From: Pachysolen tannophilus NRRL Y-2460 | Taxonomy: Eukaryota; Ascomycota; Pichiomycetes; Alaninales; Pachysolenaceae | NCBI GenBank assembly: GCA_001661245.1 | Contig: KV454013.1 | Span: 791,772-855,771, forward strand | Length of the DNA stretch: 64,000 nt | Direction: 5' to 3' | Shown here: in pieces, positions 31,984-42,944 of the stretch | Layout of the letters: every line of letters begins with the position of its first letter | How positions within the stretch are numbered: position 1 is the stretch's first letter | Program-made: the position numbers and the translations under genes | Notes under the pieces: model-generated | Database searches by the model: none | The model's input: the letters and a program-made list of their open reading frames with translations, nothing else | Told to the model about the DNA's origin: nothing

Positions 31984-33921
31984 CTAAGCAGTAACCTCCT
32001 TAACTCTACACTTCCAGCCTGCTGCATCCTTATCTAATAATGGTAACGAAGCACCAAGACACCAACCTAATTCGTTGTTATTGATCTTCTTTGCAGTTTT
32101 CAATTCTCTTGATAGTGGGATATCATAACCAGTATGTAGTAAGCTGATCATGTAAGATAAATCCAAGCACCATTGTGGTTCACCATTTAATTCGTCGATA
32201 CTTGCGTCACTGACAAGGTATTGTTTCCAGAACTTTGAGCCAGAGCAAACTAATTTTGTTAATTCTTTCATCTCATCCAATGTAAAAGAGTTTGGCATAC
32301 CTAATGGGTTTAATCTATCATAGAAATATGAAAAGACAAACATATCATTTGATTCTGCAAATTGGTGTAATAATGATGGTTGATAAATACCGTTGAATGA
32401 ACATGGTTGTTGTTTACAATCCAATTCTTTGTTTAAAATGGTATCAGCCAAGTAACGACATTGAGTGGCAGCACTTTGTGCTAAAGGATCATCTTGAGAT
32501 GTAGCAGGTGATACAAAATTAACTAAATAAGTTTCATCTTTAATTTTAACTTCAACGTTTTGAGCTGTAGTGTCTGGAGCAATACATGGATGAGTTAAAG
32601 TAGCCTTTGCTTCTTTTTGACCAGCAGTAGCTGGTTTTAAAGTATTTGCCTTATCCTTTAATTGAGTTTCAACAACTTTAGAATTAATTTTGTTTCTACC
32701 TTCCATTAATCCATAACCCAAATGAGAGTACTGATACAAGGTGAAATCTCTACCACCAAAACTAATCGAGTATTTATGTTCACCTTCAATCATTTTTTCT
32801 CCCTCTGTTGGTTCAAAGACAATTTGTGTAGAACCACCACCTAAATCAAAGACTGCAGCTGTAGATATTTTCTTTGAAGAACCAATATTACCCAAGAGGT
32901 AATTTGTAGTAATCCATGCATAAACACCTTCATCTCTACCTCCCATGATAGAAATACCATCACCTTCAACAACAGCAAATGGATAATCTTCTTCCAAATG
33001 TCTTCTAACTTCTTTCAAAATCTTTGAAGATTTCTCTTCACCTAATAATCTCAAACCTGCAGTGGCCTTAACAGCAACTGGTGTACAAGACCTTTTATTT
33101 TCAGGAACATTTTTCATGGCAACTTGTAATAATGGATCTAATGACTTTGCTGCACCAACAGCATCTGTATCAAAAGAGGATAAACCTGGTTTCAACATCT
33201 CGAAAAATTCATTCAATAATTTAGGAGGAGAAAAACATAAATCAAACTCGTAAACATGGATTCTCGAACCTGTTGAACCAGCATCAATCATGATAACGTA
33301 TTCTGTCTTGTCCTTACATGTTCCATCTGCAGGCGGCAGTATAGGTGGAACAGCTTTCAGTGGAACAGCACCAGCACCGGCACCAGCACCTGCTACAGCC
33401 GACGGAGCAGCTGGCTTGGAATCAGATTTCCCCTTTGACGCCTGTGAATTATCCACTTTCTCCTGCTTGCTCGAATCATTGGTGTTTTTTGAATCTGGTG
33501 TCGAGGCAGCCTGATCCTTATTGGCTTGAATCTTATTTCCACCAGCATTCGAATCCTTTATTGGAGCAACATCCTCTTCAACCTGCTGCGCACCTTTTTC
33601 AGTTGGGTTCTTCTTATCATCAGCAGCAGCCTTATCAGTCTTTTCATATGGCGGTTTCTGTGGTGATGCTGCAGCATTATTACTATCCTTGTTATTATTG
33701 GTATTACCAACAGGTGCAGCTTTAGGAATGGAAAGCCCAGGCGCAGACTTCAATATCGACGACTTATCAATAACAATCCCATCTTTGCTAGTCAAAGGCT
33801 GGGCAACCAAGTATATAAATAATGCAAATATAACGACTGATGCCACTAAAAATTTTGCACGACGATTAGAAAGTACAGCGGGCATTCTATTTCTCTTAGT
33901 TTCAATCTTATTATCTTCCAT
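31984..33921 (-). CDS. GDA1: Gda1, Golgi guanosine diphosphatase
   Basis: Predicted 645 aa from the ATG at 33921 ([16 protein letters not shown]); a TTG precedes it. A signal anchor at about 25-42 ([19 protein letters not shown]) gives type II topology. A long Ser/Asn/Ala stem ends in an Ala-Gly repeat near 180-190. The apyrase-conserved regions follow: ACR1 [15 protein letters not shown] (near 210), ACR2 [17 protein letters not shown]3 [20 protein letters not shown] and ACR4 [15 protein letters not shown] (near 358). Gda1 hydrolyses GDP in the Golgi lumen to GMP, allowing GDP-mannose import for mannosylation. This links it functionally with the MNN4-like gene in the window, though they are not adjacent. 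Confidence 0.95.
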   Translation of the reverse strand: MEDNKIETKRNRMPAVLSNRRAKFLVASVVIFALFIYLVAQPLTSKDGIVIDKSSILKSAPGLSIPKAAPVGNTNNNKDSNNAAASPQKPPYEKTDKAAADDKKNPTEKGAQQVEEDVAPIKDSNAGGNKIQANKDQAASTPDSKNTNDSSKQEKVDNSQASKGKSDSKPAAPSAVAGAGAGAGAVPLKAVPPILPPADGTCKDKTEYVIMIDAGSTGSRIHVYEFDLCFSPPKLLNEFFEMLKPGLSSFDTDAVGAAKSLDPLLQVAMKNVPENKRSCTPVAVKATAGLRLLGEEKSSKILKEVRRHLEEDYPFAVVEGDGISIMGGRDEGVYAWITTNYLLGNIGSSKKISTAAVFDLGGGSTQIVFEPTEGEKMIEGEHKYSISFGGRDFTLYQYSHLGYGLMEGRNKINSKVVETQLKDKANTLKPATAGQKEAKATLTHPCIAPDTTAQNVEVKIKDETYLVNFVSPATSQDDPLAQSAATQCRYLADTILNKELDCKQQPCSFNGIYQPSLLHQFAESNDMFVFSYFYDRLNPLGMPNSFTLDEMKELTKLVCSGSKFWKQYLVSDASIDELNGEPQWCLDLSYMISLLHTGYDIPLSRELKTAKKINNNELGWCLGASLPLLDKDAAGWKCRVKEVTA

Positions 33922-34306
33922 CAAAAAAAAAAAAAAAAAATGATATTCACCTATTTTGATTTTGTTTTGTTTTGTGTTTTTTTTATGTTCTTTTTTTTTG
34001 GATTTTCCACTTTGGTTCTTTTCCCTTTTTCAAATTAACTGAAAAATAAAGAAAATACCAGAATTATAAGATAGATTATTATCTTATGAAAAAGAATGAA
34101 TAACTAGATATTTAATGAAAATAACATATAGAAAGATAAGTAGTAGCTTTGGTGGTATTTTGGATTTCTTACCCAAAATGAAATTTGGCAAAAAATAAAA
34201 AAAAAATAAAAAAAGGCACGCGAAAGGGCACAAATTGGTATTACTTTTCAGGAAGGGGCAGGCTGTTGGACTTGCCCGCTTCTCTGGTGGTATCTAATCT
34301 AAGAAT
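33922..34306. other. intergenic: GDA1 upstream and BFA1 3' end
   Basis: 385 bp with poly-T/poly-A runs near 33926-34010 and 34191-34214. No gene or firm motif seen. Confidence 0.5.
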
Positions 34307-36829
34307 CTAACTATTGTTCCCACTAACCATTCTCTTGATCTCGTAAAGGTAGTCTCTTTCGTATCTTTCGTTTGGCTGGAACCAATTTTTAATTTTCTTG
34401 TTCCATTTTGCTTCTTCGTGGCGGAATCTGTTGAGTAAAACTTTATCGATGTCGAATGGGTCATCTTCGCCATTTTTATTTTTCGAGTTATTCAAGTTAT
34501 TCAAGTTATTTATATTATCTTTGAAAGTAGATGAGGATGAACTTGTCAGTACAGTAGAGGTACTTACTCCTCTCTTGCTGGTGTTGGTCTGTTTTCTGTT
34601 TTCTACTGGTAAATCTTGTAAATCTTTGAAAGGGTCATCATCTTCTTGTCCCTTTTTTTTTTCTAGATCAATCCAGCACATTTTCTCAGGGTTGAAAACC
34701 ATGTTGCCAATCACTTGATACTGCAGTTTGTTTGGCGATAGTGTTGCAGTACCGCTACCACTGTTTGTGGTGCTGGCACCATTGCCCATATTCCCTCCTT
34801 GTGTAGAGAAGTGACTGATTAATGCTGGTTTGTTTACATTGATACTATCAAACTTGCTTAATTCAATTTCATTACCTTCCCACTTATAAGTTAAAGGATT
34901 ATATCTCATCTTGTTGAAATTTTTCTCGTTAACAACTACTTTCTCTGACATTGGATCATTCAATTGCTGAATAAATCCAATTTTACTTTTCCCATTATTT
35001 TGGTTTTTTCTTCTTTTACTTGACAATTTTGTAGATTTTTTATTATTTACTCTCTTATGCCTATCATTGCTAGAAACCTCCATGTAGTTGGCCAAATTTA
35101 TCAATTTCCTAATAGATTTTCTGTCTTGTAATGTCAATGTATCATCCGCATTAGTATTAGCATTGCTATTGTTATGAACTGGTAAATCTTCTATAGAATC
35201 CAATTCCCTGCCATCACTATAAAATTTTTTTTTAGGTCTTGTTAAAGTGCTATATCTGAAATAATCTAAATTCTGTCCATTTTCTAAATCGTAATTGTAA
35301 TTGTAATTGTAATCGTAATCGTAATCACGATCATAGTCACCACGGTTCTCAGTAGCTGCTGATGCAGCCGCAGCCAGAGCCGCCGCTGCTGCTGCTGCTG
35401 CTGCTGCTGCAGATACTTCTTGATGGTACTGTTGGAAATAATTTGATGAAGAACGCCTAAGTTGTTTCAAAGCGTAATTACTACTACTACTAGGTAATTC
35501 TGGTCTAAGTACTGGCATAGATTGTTTTGTTTTCAAATTTGGTTTTTGTTGAAGACGTTTAGATAAAGATCTCATGGATTTTGATGTAGAAAGCCCAGAA
35601 CCAGAACCTAAACCACGACGTTTTGAACTTAAACCATAAGGTGATGATGCCAAGTATTGATGGGAATTTGTTATCACATTCTTATGTAGATTCTTATTAA
35701 GCAAAAAATTCCTCTTTGTAGAGTTTATTATATCACCATCTTCCGGTTGTTCTAAGTCAAACCCATCAAAAAATTGTTCATTATCATCATTTGTTATCTC
35801 TAAGAATGATTCCTCATAAGGTTCTTCATTATATCTCCAATCAGAATTTCCATTGTGTGCTTCCCTTAGGAGATGCTGCTGTTGTTGTTGTTGTTGCTGT
35901 TGTTGTTGCTTTTGGTAGTGTTGTGGTGCAACTCTCACTTTTAATGTATTATTTTGATTATGCCTTTTCATATTTTCGTATTCAAATTTTGCTTGTAACT
36001 CAGCACGTTCTTTCCTTTGCTGGAAATTTCTTAATAAATTCAAATCTTTGTTAATTTCCAATCCTTCAGCAACATCTGTAAAATCTGTTTCTGACTCGCT
36101 ATAGTCTGATATAGAAATACTTGAAGAAGTACTTCTACTTGGAGATGTTGAACTTCCTTCGACATTTTCATGTGAAGGAGCAAGTTTCCGTTGAAATCTG
36201 TTCAAATTCTGATTTGACGATGAAGAAGGAATAGAAGATCTTTTCATCTGTTGCTGTTGCGGATATTCCCTGGGTATTTCATCTCCCTGGTCATCGTCAT
36301 AACCTTTAAATCGTATTGATTTCTTATTTGCAAGTCTATGTGCATATCCCAGATTTAAATCGTTTAGATCTTCAAACCCATCAAGAAATCCAGATTCGTT
36401 GTGCATGCTCAATGAGTCCTTGGTTAACGTCTTTTGATCATCATAACCTAAACCACCATTTTGTTCTCTCATACTATCTACTTCTTGAACTGTGGATAAA
36501 TCGTAATTCCTATTGATATTATTATTGTTGTTGTTATTGTTATTGGATGAAATAGGTCTACTCTTCACCTGATAATACGGCTGATTGGAACCTGATGACT
36601 CCATATTCAAATTATTCAAATCTTCAAGAAAATCATTAAATTCCAGATCTGTACTTCCAGAAAATTGTTGTTGACTAGCTCTAGCTTTAATTGGACTTCT
36701 GCTATAAAACCTCTCAGATGCATTTGTTGACACACTGGATCTCATTTTCTCATCAAAATTATCACCCCAGCCATCATCAACCTCAGAGTTCTCCGACTCC
36801 ACATACTTAGATAACAGTCTCTTTGACAT
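34307..36829 (-). CDS. BFA1: Bfa1/Byr4-like subunit of the Bfa1-Bub2 GAP (mitotic exit)
   Basis: Predicted 840 aa from the ATG MSKRLLSKYVESENSEVDD at 36829; the frame extends six codons upstream from a TTG. The long middle is disordered with poly-Asn, poly-Gln, poly-Ala and Asn-Tyr-Asp repeats. The C-terminal third has the family blocks MRYNPLTYKWEGNEIELSKF, VIGNMVFNPEKMCWIDLEK and an end rich in Trp/Arg (RHEEAKWNKKIKNWFQ). These WEGNE and MVFxPxKMCW blocks are what I know from Byr4 and Bfa1. Bfa1 with Bub2 forms the GAP for the Tem1 GTPase at spindle poles. It is longer than the S. cerevisiae protein (574 aa), all in the disordered part. Confidence 0.82.
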   Translation of the reverse strand: MSKRLLSKYVESENSEVDDGWGDNFDEKMRSSVSTNASERFYSRSPIKARASQQQFSGSTDLEFNDFLEDLNNLNMESSGSNQPYYQVKSRPISSNNNNNNNNNINRNYDLSTVQEVDSMREQNGGLGYDDQKTLTKDSLSMHNESGFLDGFEDLNDLNLGYAHRLANKKSIRFKGYDDDQGDEIPREYPQQQQMKRSSIPSSSSNQNLNRFQRKLAPSHENVEGSSTSPSRSTSSSISISDYSESETDFTDVAEGLEINKDLNLLRNFQQRKERAELQAKFEYENMKRHNQNNTLKVRVAPQHYQKQQQQQQQQQQQHLLREAHNGNSDWRYNEEPYEESFLEITNDDNEQFFDGFDLEQPEDGDIINSTKRNFLLNKNLHKNVITNSHQYLASSPYGLSSKRRGLGSGSGLSTSKSMRSLSKRLQQKPNLKTKQSMPVLRPELPSSSSNYALKQLRRSSSNYFQQYHQEVSAAAAAAAAAAALAAAASAATENRGDYDRDYDYDYNYNYNYDLENGQNLDYFRYSTLTRPKKKFYSDGRELDSIEDLPVHNNSNANTNADDTLTLQDRKSIRKLINLANYMEVSSNDRHKRVNNKKSTKLSSKRRKNQNNGKSKIGFIQQLNDPMSEKVVVNEKNFNKMRYNPLTYKWEGNEIELSKFDSINVNKPALISHFSTQGGNMGNGASTTNSGSGTATLSPNKLQYQVIGNMVFNPEKMCWIDLEKKKGQEDDDPFKDLQDLPVENRKQTNTSKRGVSTSTVLTSSSSSTFKDNINNLNNLNNSKNKNGEDDPFDIDKVLLNRFRHEEAKWNKKIKNWFQPNERYERDYLYEIKRMVSGNNS
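35378..35411. repeat. GCT/GCA trinucleotide run (poly-Ala in Bfa1)
   Basis: A coding trinucleotide repeat giving about eleven consecutive Ala on the minus strand, followed by a second Ala-rich block. A poly-Gln repeat lies at 35876-35913 in the same gene. Confidence 0.75.
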
Positions 36830-37051
36830 TCTCTCAATCCAATCCAATCCCTCCCAACAATATCGGCCAGCTATATAATGGAAACTTCAACTAATATAAA
36901 TCATATCAATTAATGGTTTATGTCCCATTTTCGTATATTTTTTTTTTTTTTTTTATTGTTTTTTTCGTTTTGTTTACAATTTCCTTTTTAGGATTTATGT
37001 ATTTTACTACACGACTAGGTTCTATATGGTTTTCTTTTCCTACAAGACTAT

Positions 37052-38446
37052 TTAAAATTCTGCTTTCAATCTGTTCAATTGTTTCAAGACAGCTTGTCTA
37101 GCGGTTCCACCTGTGGCAGTTCTTCTTTCGACACTTGCTTCAAAGTTAAACACCAGTTTGACATCGTCGGAGAATCTAGGGTCGATTGTGTGGAAATCCA
37201 GTAAAGATAACTGATCGATACCTGATAGTCCCAATTCTTCAGCTTTTCTAACACATTCTCCAGATATGTGATGTGTTTCTCTGAATGGGACACCTTTACG
37301 GACTAAATAGTCTGCCAAGTCTGTTGCCAACATGTCCATTGTTAATGAGGACTCCATGCGGAGTTTGTTGATTTTCAAAGTAGAAATAACACCTGTAGCT
37401 ATTAAAATTGAATGTTCTACAGTGGTTAAACAATCGAAAAGAGGTTCTTTATCTTCTTGCATGTCTTTATTATAAGTTGATGGGATTGACTTAATTGACA
37501 TCATGAATCCAGCTAGGCAACCAAATACTCTACCTGATTTACCTCTAAGTAATTCTAAAGAATCTGGGTTTTTCTTTTGTGGCATTAATGAAGAACCAGT
37601 GGAGTAAGCATCGGCTAACTGAACAAAGTTGAATTCACCAGTAGAATAAATAATCAAATCTTCAGAGAATCTTGAAATATGATTCATAAATAACGAGCTC
37701 CAAAACATTGTTTCAACAACAAAATCACGATCAGATACCGCTGTTAAAGAATTTCCAATAACTTCGTTAAAACCTAAACCTTGAGCCAAAAATTCTCTAT
37801 CAATACCATATGGATGACCGGCCAATGCACCTGCACCTAAAGGTGATTTATTAACTCTTTCTATAATCTGCTGCAACCTTTTATAATCTTCTGTAAAATA
37901 AGTAGCATACATGCTTAACCAATGAGACCATCTAATTGGTTGTGCTCTTTGTAAATGGGTATAACCTGGCATTAAAACATCAATTTCATTTTCACCTCTT
38001 TTAATTATAGTTTCAATGAAATTTTTTAAAATCTCAGACATCTTTATCAAATTTTCACGAACATATATTCTCATATCAGTGGCAACTTGATCATTTCTAC
38101 TTCTACCAGTATGAACTTTACCTGCAATATGTCTACCAATTATTTCACCTAATCTACGCTCATTTGCGGTATGAATATCTTCATCACCAGGTTTCTCAAC
38201 AAATAAATTAGCTGCCCATTCTTCCTTAATAATGTCTAACCCACGATGAATTTCTGACAACTCCTCTTTGGTAAGCAAACCAATTTTCTCTAAACCTTGA
38301 GTATAAACTCTAGTACCTTCCAAATCTGCTTCATACATTTTCTTATCATAAGGCAAAGAAGCATTGTACAAATCCATTAACGGATCACTAGCACCAGTAA
38401 ATCTACCACCCCATAACCTTAATTCATTCGGTTTTTCCTCTGACAT
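37052..38446 (-). CDS. ARG4: Arg4, argininosuccinate lyase
   Basis: Predicted 464 aa from the [19 protein letters not shown] at 38446; a TTG two codons upstream opens the frame. Fumarase/aspartase family: the signature [20 protein letters not shown] (flexible loop with the catalytic Ser) is intact, with [25 protein letters not shown]-type FxVE segment and [16 protein letters not shown] (catalytic His). It cleaves argininosuccinate into arginine and fumarate in the cytosol. Length equals the S. cerevisiae enzyme (463). It precedes DED81 on the same strand and ProRS divergently, the order known from S. cerevisiae. TGATTCA near 38569, one base off the Gcn4 site, lies upstream; this is weak. Confidence 0.96.
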   Translation of the reverse strand: MSEEKPNELRLWGGRFTGASDPLMDLYNASLPYDKKMYEADLEGTRVYTQGLEKIGLLTKEELSEIHRGLDIIKEEWAANLFVEKPGDEDIHTANERRLGEIIGRHIAGKVHTGRSRNDQVATDMRIYVRENLIKMSEILKNFIETIIKRGENEIDVLMPGYTHLQRAQPIRWSHWLSMYATYFTEDYKRLQQIIERVNKSPLGAGALAGHPYGIDREFLAQGLGFNEVIGNSLTAVSDRDFVVETMFWSSLFMNHISRFSEDLIIYSTGEFNFVQLADAYSTGSSLMPQKKNPDSLELLRGKSGRVFGCLAGFMMSIKSIPSTYNKDMQEDKEPLFDCLTTVEHSILIATGVISTLKINKLRMESSLTMDMLATDLADYLVRKGVPFRETHHISGECVRKAEELGLSGIDQLSLLDFHTIDPRFSDDVKLVFNFEASVERRTATGGTARQAVLKQLNRLKAEF

Positions 38447-38975
38447 TTTCAAATATTAAGTAGTTTTCAACTTTCACTTGTCTATGTGTCTTTCTCTCTC
38501 TTTTTTTTAAAAAAAAAATAAATAAAGAAAATAAAAAAAAAACCAAGAAAAAGAAAAATAATATAAAGTGATTCAAAGTGTAATGAATGAATCATCTGAA
38601 AAATTCATACAAATTTTTCACTTTTTTTTCCACATAAATTCTGCATTGCATATTATCAACACTTCTTGGGCATAAAGATTAAAAGATGATAATTTCATTA
38701 CAATAAGAACCAAGGATAGAATGGATGAAATAGATATTCTTTAAGCATAAAAGGATATTTACAATTATAATTTAGACAATGAGTTTGATATAAGAATAAA
38801 AACTTTACTATTATTATTACTACTAATCACTAAATAATTATTACTTTATCACTTATTGTATATATGGGATAAGAAATTTAAGAGCGGTGTTGAAAATTAC
38901 CTAATTAGGCTAGGCGGAACCAAACCAACTTTAAGTTTCCGGGTAAACTTGGAGATGATAAGTTTAATGGATAAC
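38447..38975. other. intergenic: ARG4 promoter and DED81 3' end
   Basis: 529 bp, A/T-rich, with poly-A at 38510-38540. TGATTCA and TGAATCA (near 38569-38596) are one base from the Gcn4 consensus. No gene seen. Confidence 0.45.
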
Positions 38976-40634
38976 TTATGGTTTACATCTTCCAGTGAAA
39001 CGAGGATACAAAGAACAATCTCTAACTGTGAATCTGTTACATAACCATGCCAAGATACGTTCTGTACCTAAACCATAACCACCATGTGGACATGTACCAT
39101 ATTTACGTTGGTCAACAAACCAGTAGTACGCAGATGCGTCTATATTTTCTCTTTTAAAACCAGCAAGTAATTCTTCAACTGATTCAATTCTCATGGAACC
39201 ACCAGTGATTTCACCAACGGTTGGCATCAATACATCAACAGATTCTGTAACTCTTGGATCGTCGGCACATTTTTTCATGTAAAATGATTTGATTTCGACT
39301 GGGAATCTTATTAATAAAATCGGAACACCAATTGTATCTGTCATCTTTCTTTCTGCTGCTTCAGCAATATCATCACCAAACTTGAAAGGTTCTCCATCTT
39401 CGTTTGGAATTCCATGTTCGTTTAACCATTCCAAGGCATGAATATATTCCATTCTTTTGAATGGTAATTTAGGAGCAACAAATCCTGGGTTTAATTGTTT
39501 AATTAAAGGTCCAGCAACTGGATCTTTAAGAACATATTGAATACTTTTTGTAATAAGAATTTCAATATGTGATAACAAATCTTCAAATGAAATAAAACCC
39601 AATTCAGCTTCTATATGAGTATATTCTGAAAGATGTCTTCTTGTATGCGATTTTTCAGCTCTAAAAGATTCTTGAATACAATAAACATCTCCCAAGGCTG
39701 GAAGACATGTTTCCAAATACAATTGAGAAGATTGGGTCAAATAAGCTTCTTCACCATAATATCCTAATTTAAATAAGGTTGAACCTCCTTCAACTTGAGT
39801 TTGAACCATACAAGGAGGTGTGACTTCACAAATACCTTCTTCAACATAAACTTTTCTAATAGATTTGAGTAAAGCAGCTCTCACTTTCATAACACCAGAT
39901 AAAGTTTCACCACGTAATACCAAATGACGTTGATCCAATAATAATTGTGGATCTGCATCTTCTTGAACTTTGTTACTGAAAGAATCTTCACCTGATGGAG
40001 CTAATCCAACAATATCATAGTAATCAACAACAAGATCAATCCCTCCAGGTGCTGACTTACCCTCTGGCAATTTTTCAATAGTACCTTTAATTGAAAGAGT
40101 TGTTTCCAAAGTTAATTGAGTAGTTTGATAAGCGTTGGCTAAATCTCCACTAAGAACACATTGAACAAAACCAGTACCATCTCTTAAAACTATAAAAGCT
40201 AAACCTTTTTGTACACGTAAACGATGGACCCAACCTTGAATTAGGACTCTTTTACCAATAAGTTCAGTGGCTTTCCCAATCTTGATTTTTTGTGCAACAG
40301 GCAAATTTGGATCATCAACAATTTTAATGTTCATTGCAGCCATTTGCTTTCTTGCATCTTCCAATTCTTTTTCTTTTTGCTTTTCAGCAGCAACCTTGGC
40401 CTTTTCTAACTTTTTCTTTATTCCCTCTGCTCCCTTTTTAGCCTTCTTCAAAGCTGAAGCTGAAATTTCAACATAATCTTTCACTTCTTCATCTTCTTTG
40501 TATACCATTATCTTGGCCTCTGGATCAAGATACAAAGCAAAAGCAGCAGTTTGAAAAGGGCTGGATGATGAACCAGCTCCTTCAACCTCTACATCCTTAC
40601 CAGTATCCTCTCTAACAAAAACTGTCTTAGACAT
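38976..40634 (-). CDS. DED81: Ded81, cytosolic asparaginyl-tRNA synthetase
   Basis: Predicted 552 aa. A eukaryotic N-terminal extension with a Lys/Ala coiled coil (about 55-95) precedes the OB-fold anticodon domain (about 125-225, LIQGWVHRLRVQKGLAFIVL). The class IIb catalytic core follows, with motif 2 FRAEKSHTRRHLSEYTHIE and motif 3 HGGYGLGTERILAWL near the C-terminus. Length matches S. cerevisiae Ded81 (554). It charges tRNA-Asn in the cytosol. It is divergent from the cytosolic ProRS across a 219-bp shared promoter. Confidence 0.96.
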   Translation of the reverse strand: MSKTVFVREDTGKDVEVEGAGSSSSPFQTAAFALYLDPEAKIMVYKEDEEVKDYVEISASALKKAKKGAEGIKKKLEKAKVAAEKQKEKELEDARKQMAAMNIKIVDDPNLPVAQKIKIGKATELIGKRVLIQGWVHRLRVQKGLAFIVLRDGTGFVQCVLSGDLANAYQTTQLTLETTLSIKGTIEKLPEGKSAPGGIDLVVDYYDIVGLAPSGEDSFSNKVQEDADPQLLLDQRHLVLRGETLSGVMKVRAALLKSIRKVYVEEGICEVTPPCMVQTQVEGGSTLFKLGYYGEEAYLTQSSQLYLETCLPALGDVYCIQESFRAEKSHTRRHLSEYTHIEAELGFISFEDLLSHIEILITKSIQYVLKDPVAGPLIKQLNPGFVAPKLPFKRMEYIHALEWLNEHGIPNEDGEPFKFGDDIAEAAERKMTDTIGVPILLIRFPVEIKSFYMKKCADDPRVTESVDVLMPTVGEITGGSMRIESVEELLAGFKRENIDASAYYWFVDQRKYGTCPHGGYGLGTERILAWLCNRFTVRDCSLYPRFTGRCKP

Positions 40635-40853
40635 GATTAGTTCTCAATATTTATCCTGTTTAGATTTATCTCAAGTAAATGATTAATTCAACTATATCTT
40701 TAAATTGTATTTAATATGACTCTACAATGAGATTTTTGAAAACTCGAAGAAAAAAAAATTTTTTTGGTGTAAAAATTCAACCAATTAAAACAAATAGGAG
40801 AGCTATTTATCGATATAATTTGACGATATATATAGGTCATTAAAGGGAAAGAG
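40635..40853. promoter_or_regulatory. bidirectional promoter of two aminoacyl-tRNA synthetases with a Gcn4-type core
   Basis: This 219-bp region drives DED81 (-) and ProRS (+). It contains TGACTC at 40717-40722, the Gcn4 core, followed by T rather than A. Gcn4 is known to induce many synthetase genes, so shared amino-acid control is plausible; the assignment rests on the hexamer alone. Confidence 0.45.
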
Positions 40854-42596
40854 ATGGCTAATAGTGGGAATCTTGGATTAGAGGAACAAATGTCTTCTTT
40901 GAATGTTGAATCTGCGACAGCGGATGGTAAAGTACCAAAGTTTGAAAAGGTTGAAAAGGTTGAAAAATCTGGGAAAGCTCAAAAGACCAAAACTGAGAAA
41001 GGTGATAAGAAGAAAAAACCATCTGTTGAACCAAAGAAGAAGGCTGATAATGCTGGAGCCAAGTTGGATGATTCCAAATTGATTGGTGTTACTGTTGATA
41101 AATTTTTAGATTTTCCAGGTTGGTATTCTCAGATCTTGACCAAAGGTGAAATGTTGGATTATTACGATGTTTCTGGTTGTTATATTATGAGACCTAGTGC
41201 TTATGCTGTTTGGGAACAAATTCAATCATGGTTTGATCTGAGAATTAAGAAGTTGGGTGTTTCAAATGCTTACTTTCCTATGTTTGTTTCATCAAAAGTA
41301 TTGGAAAGGGAAAAGGATCATATTGAAGGTTTTGCTCCAGAAGTTGCTTGGGTTACAAGAGCTGGTAAGACTGAGTTGGACGAACCAATTGCCATTAGAC
41401 CAACTTCAGAAACAGTCATGTATCCGTACTATGCTAAATGGATTAGATCTCACCGTGATTTACCTTTGAAATTGAATCAATGGAATTCGGTTGTGAGATG
41501 GGAATTTAAACATCCTCAACCATTTTTAAGAACAAGGGAGTTTTTATGGCAAGAAGGTCATACTGCACATTTAACTTTTGAAGAAGCTAATCAAGAAGTT
41601 TTACAAATCTTAGATCTTTATGCTGGTGTTTATGAAGAATTATTGGCTGTTCCAGTTATTAAAGGTAAAAAAACTGAAAATGAAAAATTTGCAGGTGGTT
41701 TATTTACAACAACATGTGAAGGTTATATTCCAGCAACTGGTCGTGGTATTCAAGGAGCTACATCTCATTGTTTAGGTCAAAATTTCTCAAAAATGTTTAA
41801 TATTTCTGTAGAAAATCCAGAAGGTGCTGATAAACCAAAAATTTTTGCATGGCAAAATTCTTGGGGATTGTCGACTCGTGTCATTGGTGTCATGGTCATG
41901 ATCCATTCAGATAATAAAGGTTTAGTTATTCCACCAAGAGTTTCACAGAAGCAAGTTGTTATTGTTCCAGTTGGATTAACTGCAAAGACCAAGAAGGAAG
42001 TTGAAGATGCCATTTATGAGGGAACCAGTAAAATTGAAAAAAGATTAAAAGATATTGACGTTAGAACAATAACTGATTTAAGAACAAACTATTCTCCAGG
42101 ATGGAAATTCTCAGATTGGGAATTAAAAGGTTTACCAATTAGAATAGAATTTGGCCCTAAGGACATGGCAAATAATCAAGTTGTTGCAGTTCGTAGAGAT
42201 AATGGTTCTAAAACAGTTGTTCCATTGGATGAATTAGAAACTAAAATCCCAGAATTATTAGAAACCATGCAAGCTGCATTATTCCAAGCAGCAAAGGAAA
42301 AATTCGATACCCATAGGGTCATTGTAAATGAATGGGAAAATTTCGTTCCAACTTTGAACAATAAAAACGTTATATTAGCACCTTGGTGTGGTGATGGAGA
42401 TTGTGAAGATGATATTAAAGATTCTTCCGCTAAAAAGGACAACGGTGAAGACCAAGATGTCGATGAAAAGGCTCCAAGTATGGGTGCCAAATCTCTCTGT
42501 ATTCCATTTGATCAACCAGAGTTGAAAGAAGGTCAAAAATGTGTCAAGTGTGATAAACCTGCTATTCAATATTGTATGTTTGGTAGATCATATTAA
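40854..42596 (+). CDS. cytosolic prolyl-tRNA synthetase (eukaryote/archaea type)
   Basis: Predicted 580 aa. A Lys-rich N-terminal tail (about 20-70) precedes the class IIa core: motif 1 region [16 protein letters not shown]-type ProRS segment [18 protein letters not shown], motif 2 [21 protein letters not shown] and motif 3 [14 protein letters not shown]. Then come the anticodon-binding domain ([18 protein letters not shown]) and the C-terminal zinc-type domain ending [19 protein letters not shown], whose terminal Tyr is typical. It is the orthologue of S. cerevisiae YHR020W, next to DED81 in both species. It charges tRNA-Pro in the cytosol. Confidence 0.95.
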   Translation: MANSGNLGLEEQMSSLNVESATADGKVPKFEKVEKVEKSGKAQKTKTEKGDKKKKPSVEPKKKADNAGAKLDDSKLIGVTVDKFLDFPGWYSQILTKGEMLDYYDVSGCYIMRPSAYAVWEQIQSWFDLRIKKLGVSNAYFPMFVSSKVLEREKDHIEGFAPEVAWVTRAGKTELDEPIAIRPTSETVMYPYYAKWIRSHRDLPLKLNQWNSVVRWEFKHPQPFLRTREFLWQEGHTAHLTFEEANQEVLQILDLYAGVYEELLAVPVIKGKKTENEKFAGGLFTTTCEGYIPATGRGIQGATSHCLGQNFSKMFNISVENPEGADKPKIFAWQNSWGLSTRVIGVMVMIHSDNKGLVIPPRVSQKQVVIVPVGLTAKTKKEVEDAIYEGTSKIEKRLKDIDVRTITDLRTNYSPGWKFSDWELKGLPIRIEFGPKDMANNQVVAVRRDNGSKTVVPLDELETKIPELLETMQAALFQAAKEKFDTHRVIVNEWENFVPTLNNKNVILAPWCGDGDCEDDIKDSSAKKDNGEDQDVDEKAPSMGAKSLCIPFDQPELKEGQKCVKCDKPAIQYCMFGRSY

Positions 42597-42940
42597 AAGG
42601 CTCTACATCACTTACATACACATACACACATACACATATAAATATATATATGTATAGATACACTTAAATGAGTTCTTTTTCATTCTCTTTTGTCTCTTAA
42701 CCTTTTTTTCCTACTCAATCCTTGCTTTGCTTATAGGCTATAAAGATGTAATATAATGGAGTTGTTGTCGTTGCAATTGATAAAACACCTGAAAGTATGT
42801 CTTGACAGACATCGTGTCAGTAATCATCTGGAGACATCTCTCATGAGATGAGAGAAATGGTGTTTTTGAATCACCATTAACACCATGATTGATGAAAGAT
42901 CTTATATGTGTTCCTCCTTAGACCTTAGACCAGCCGTAAG
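42597..42940. promoter_or_regulatory. ProRS 3' / SLM5 5' region with three perfect hairpins and a uORF
   Basis: Hairpin A: ATGTCT (42797-42802), loop TGAC, AGACAT (42807-42812). Hairpin B: CATCTC (42835-42840), loop TCAT, GAGATG (42845-42850). Hairpin C: AATGGTG (42856-42862), 9-nt loop, CACCATT (42872-42878). A second CACCAT at 42881-42886 lets ATGGTG pair there instead, covering the AUG of the uORF at 42885; GGTGTT (42859-42864) can also pair with AACACC (42879-42884). Such a run of perfect stems is unusual in this AT-rich DNA and may control SLM5 translation or end ProRS transcripts. Confidence 0.5.
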
Positions 42941-42944
42941 ATGA
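42885..42944 (+). CDS. upstream ORF of SLM5 (19 codons, overlapping stop/start)
   Basis: The short frame MIDERSYMCSSLDLRPAVR starts at 42885 and stops at the TGA 42942-42944, which overlaps the SLM5 ATG (42941-42943) as ATGA. A uORF that ends exactly on the main start suggests translational coupling or down-regulation by reinitiation. Whether it is on the transcript depends on the transcription start, which cannot be seen here. Confidence 0.4.
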   Translation: MIDERSYMCSSLDLRPAVR

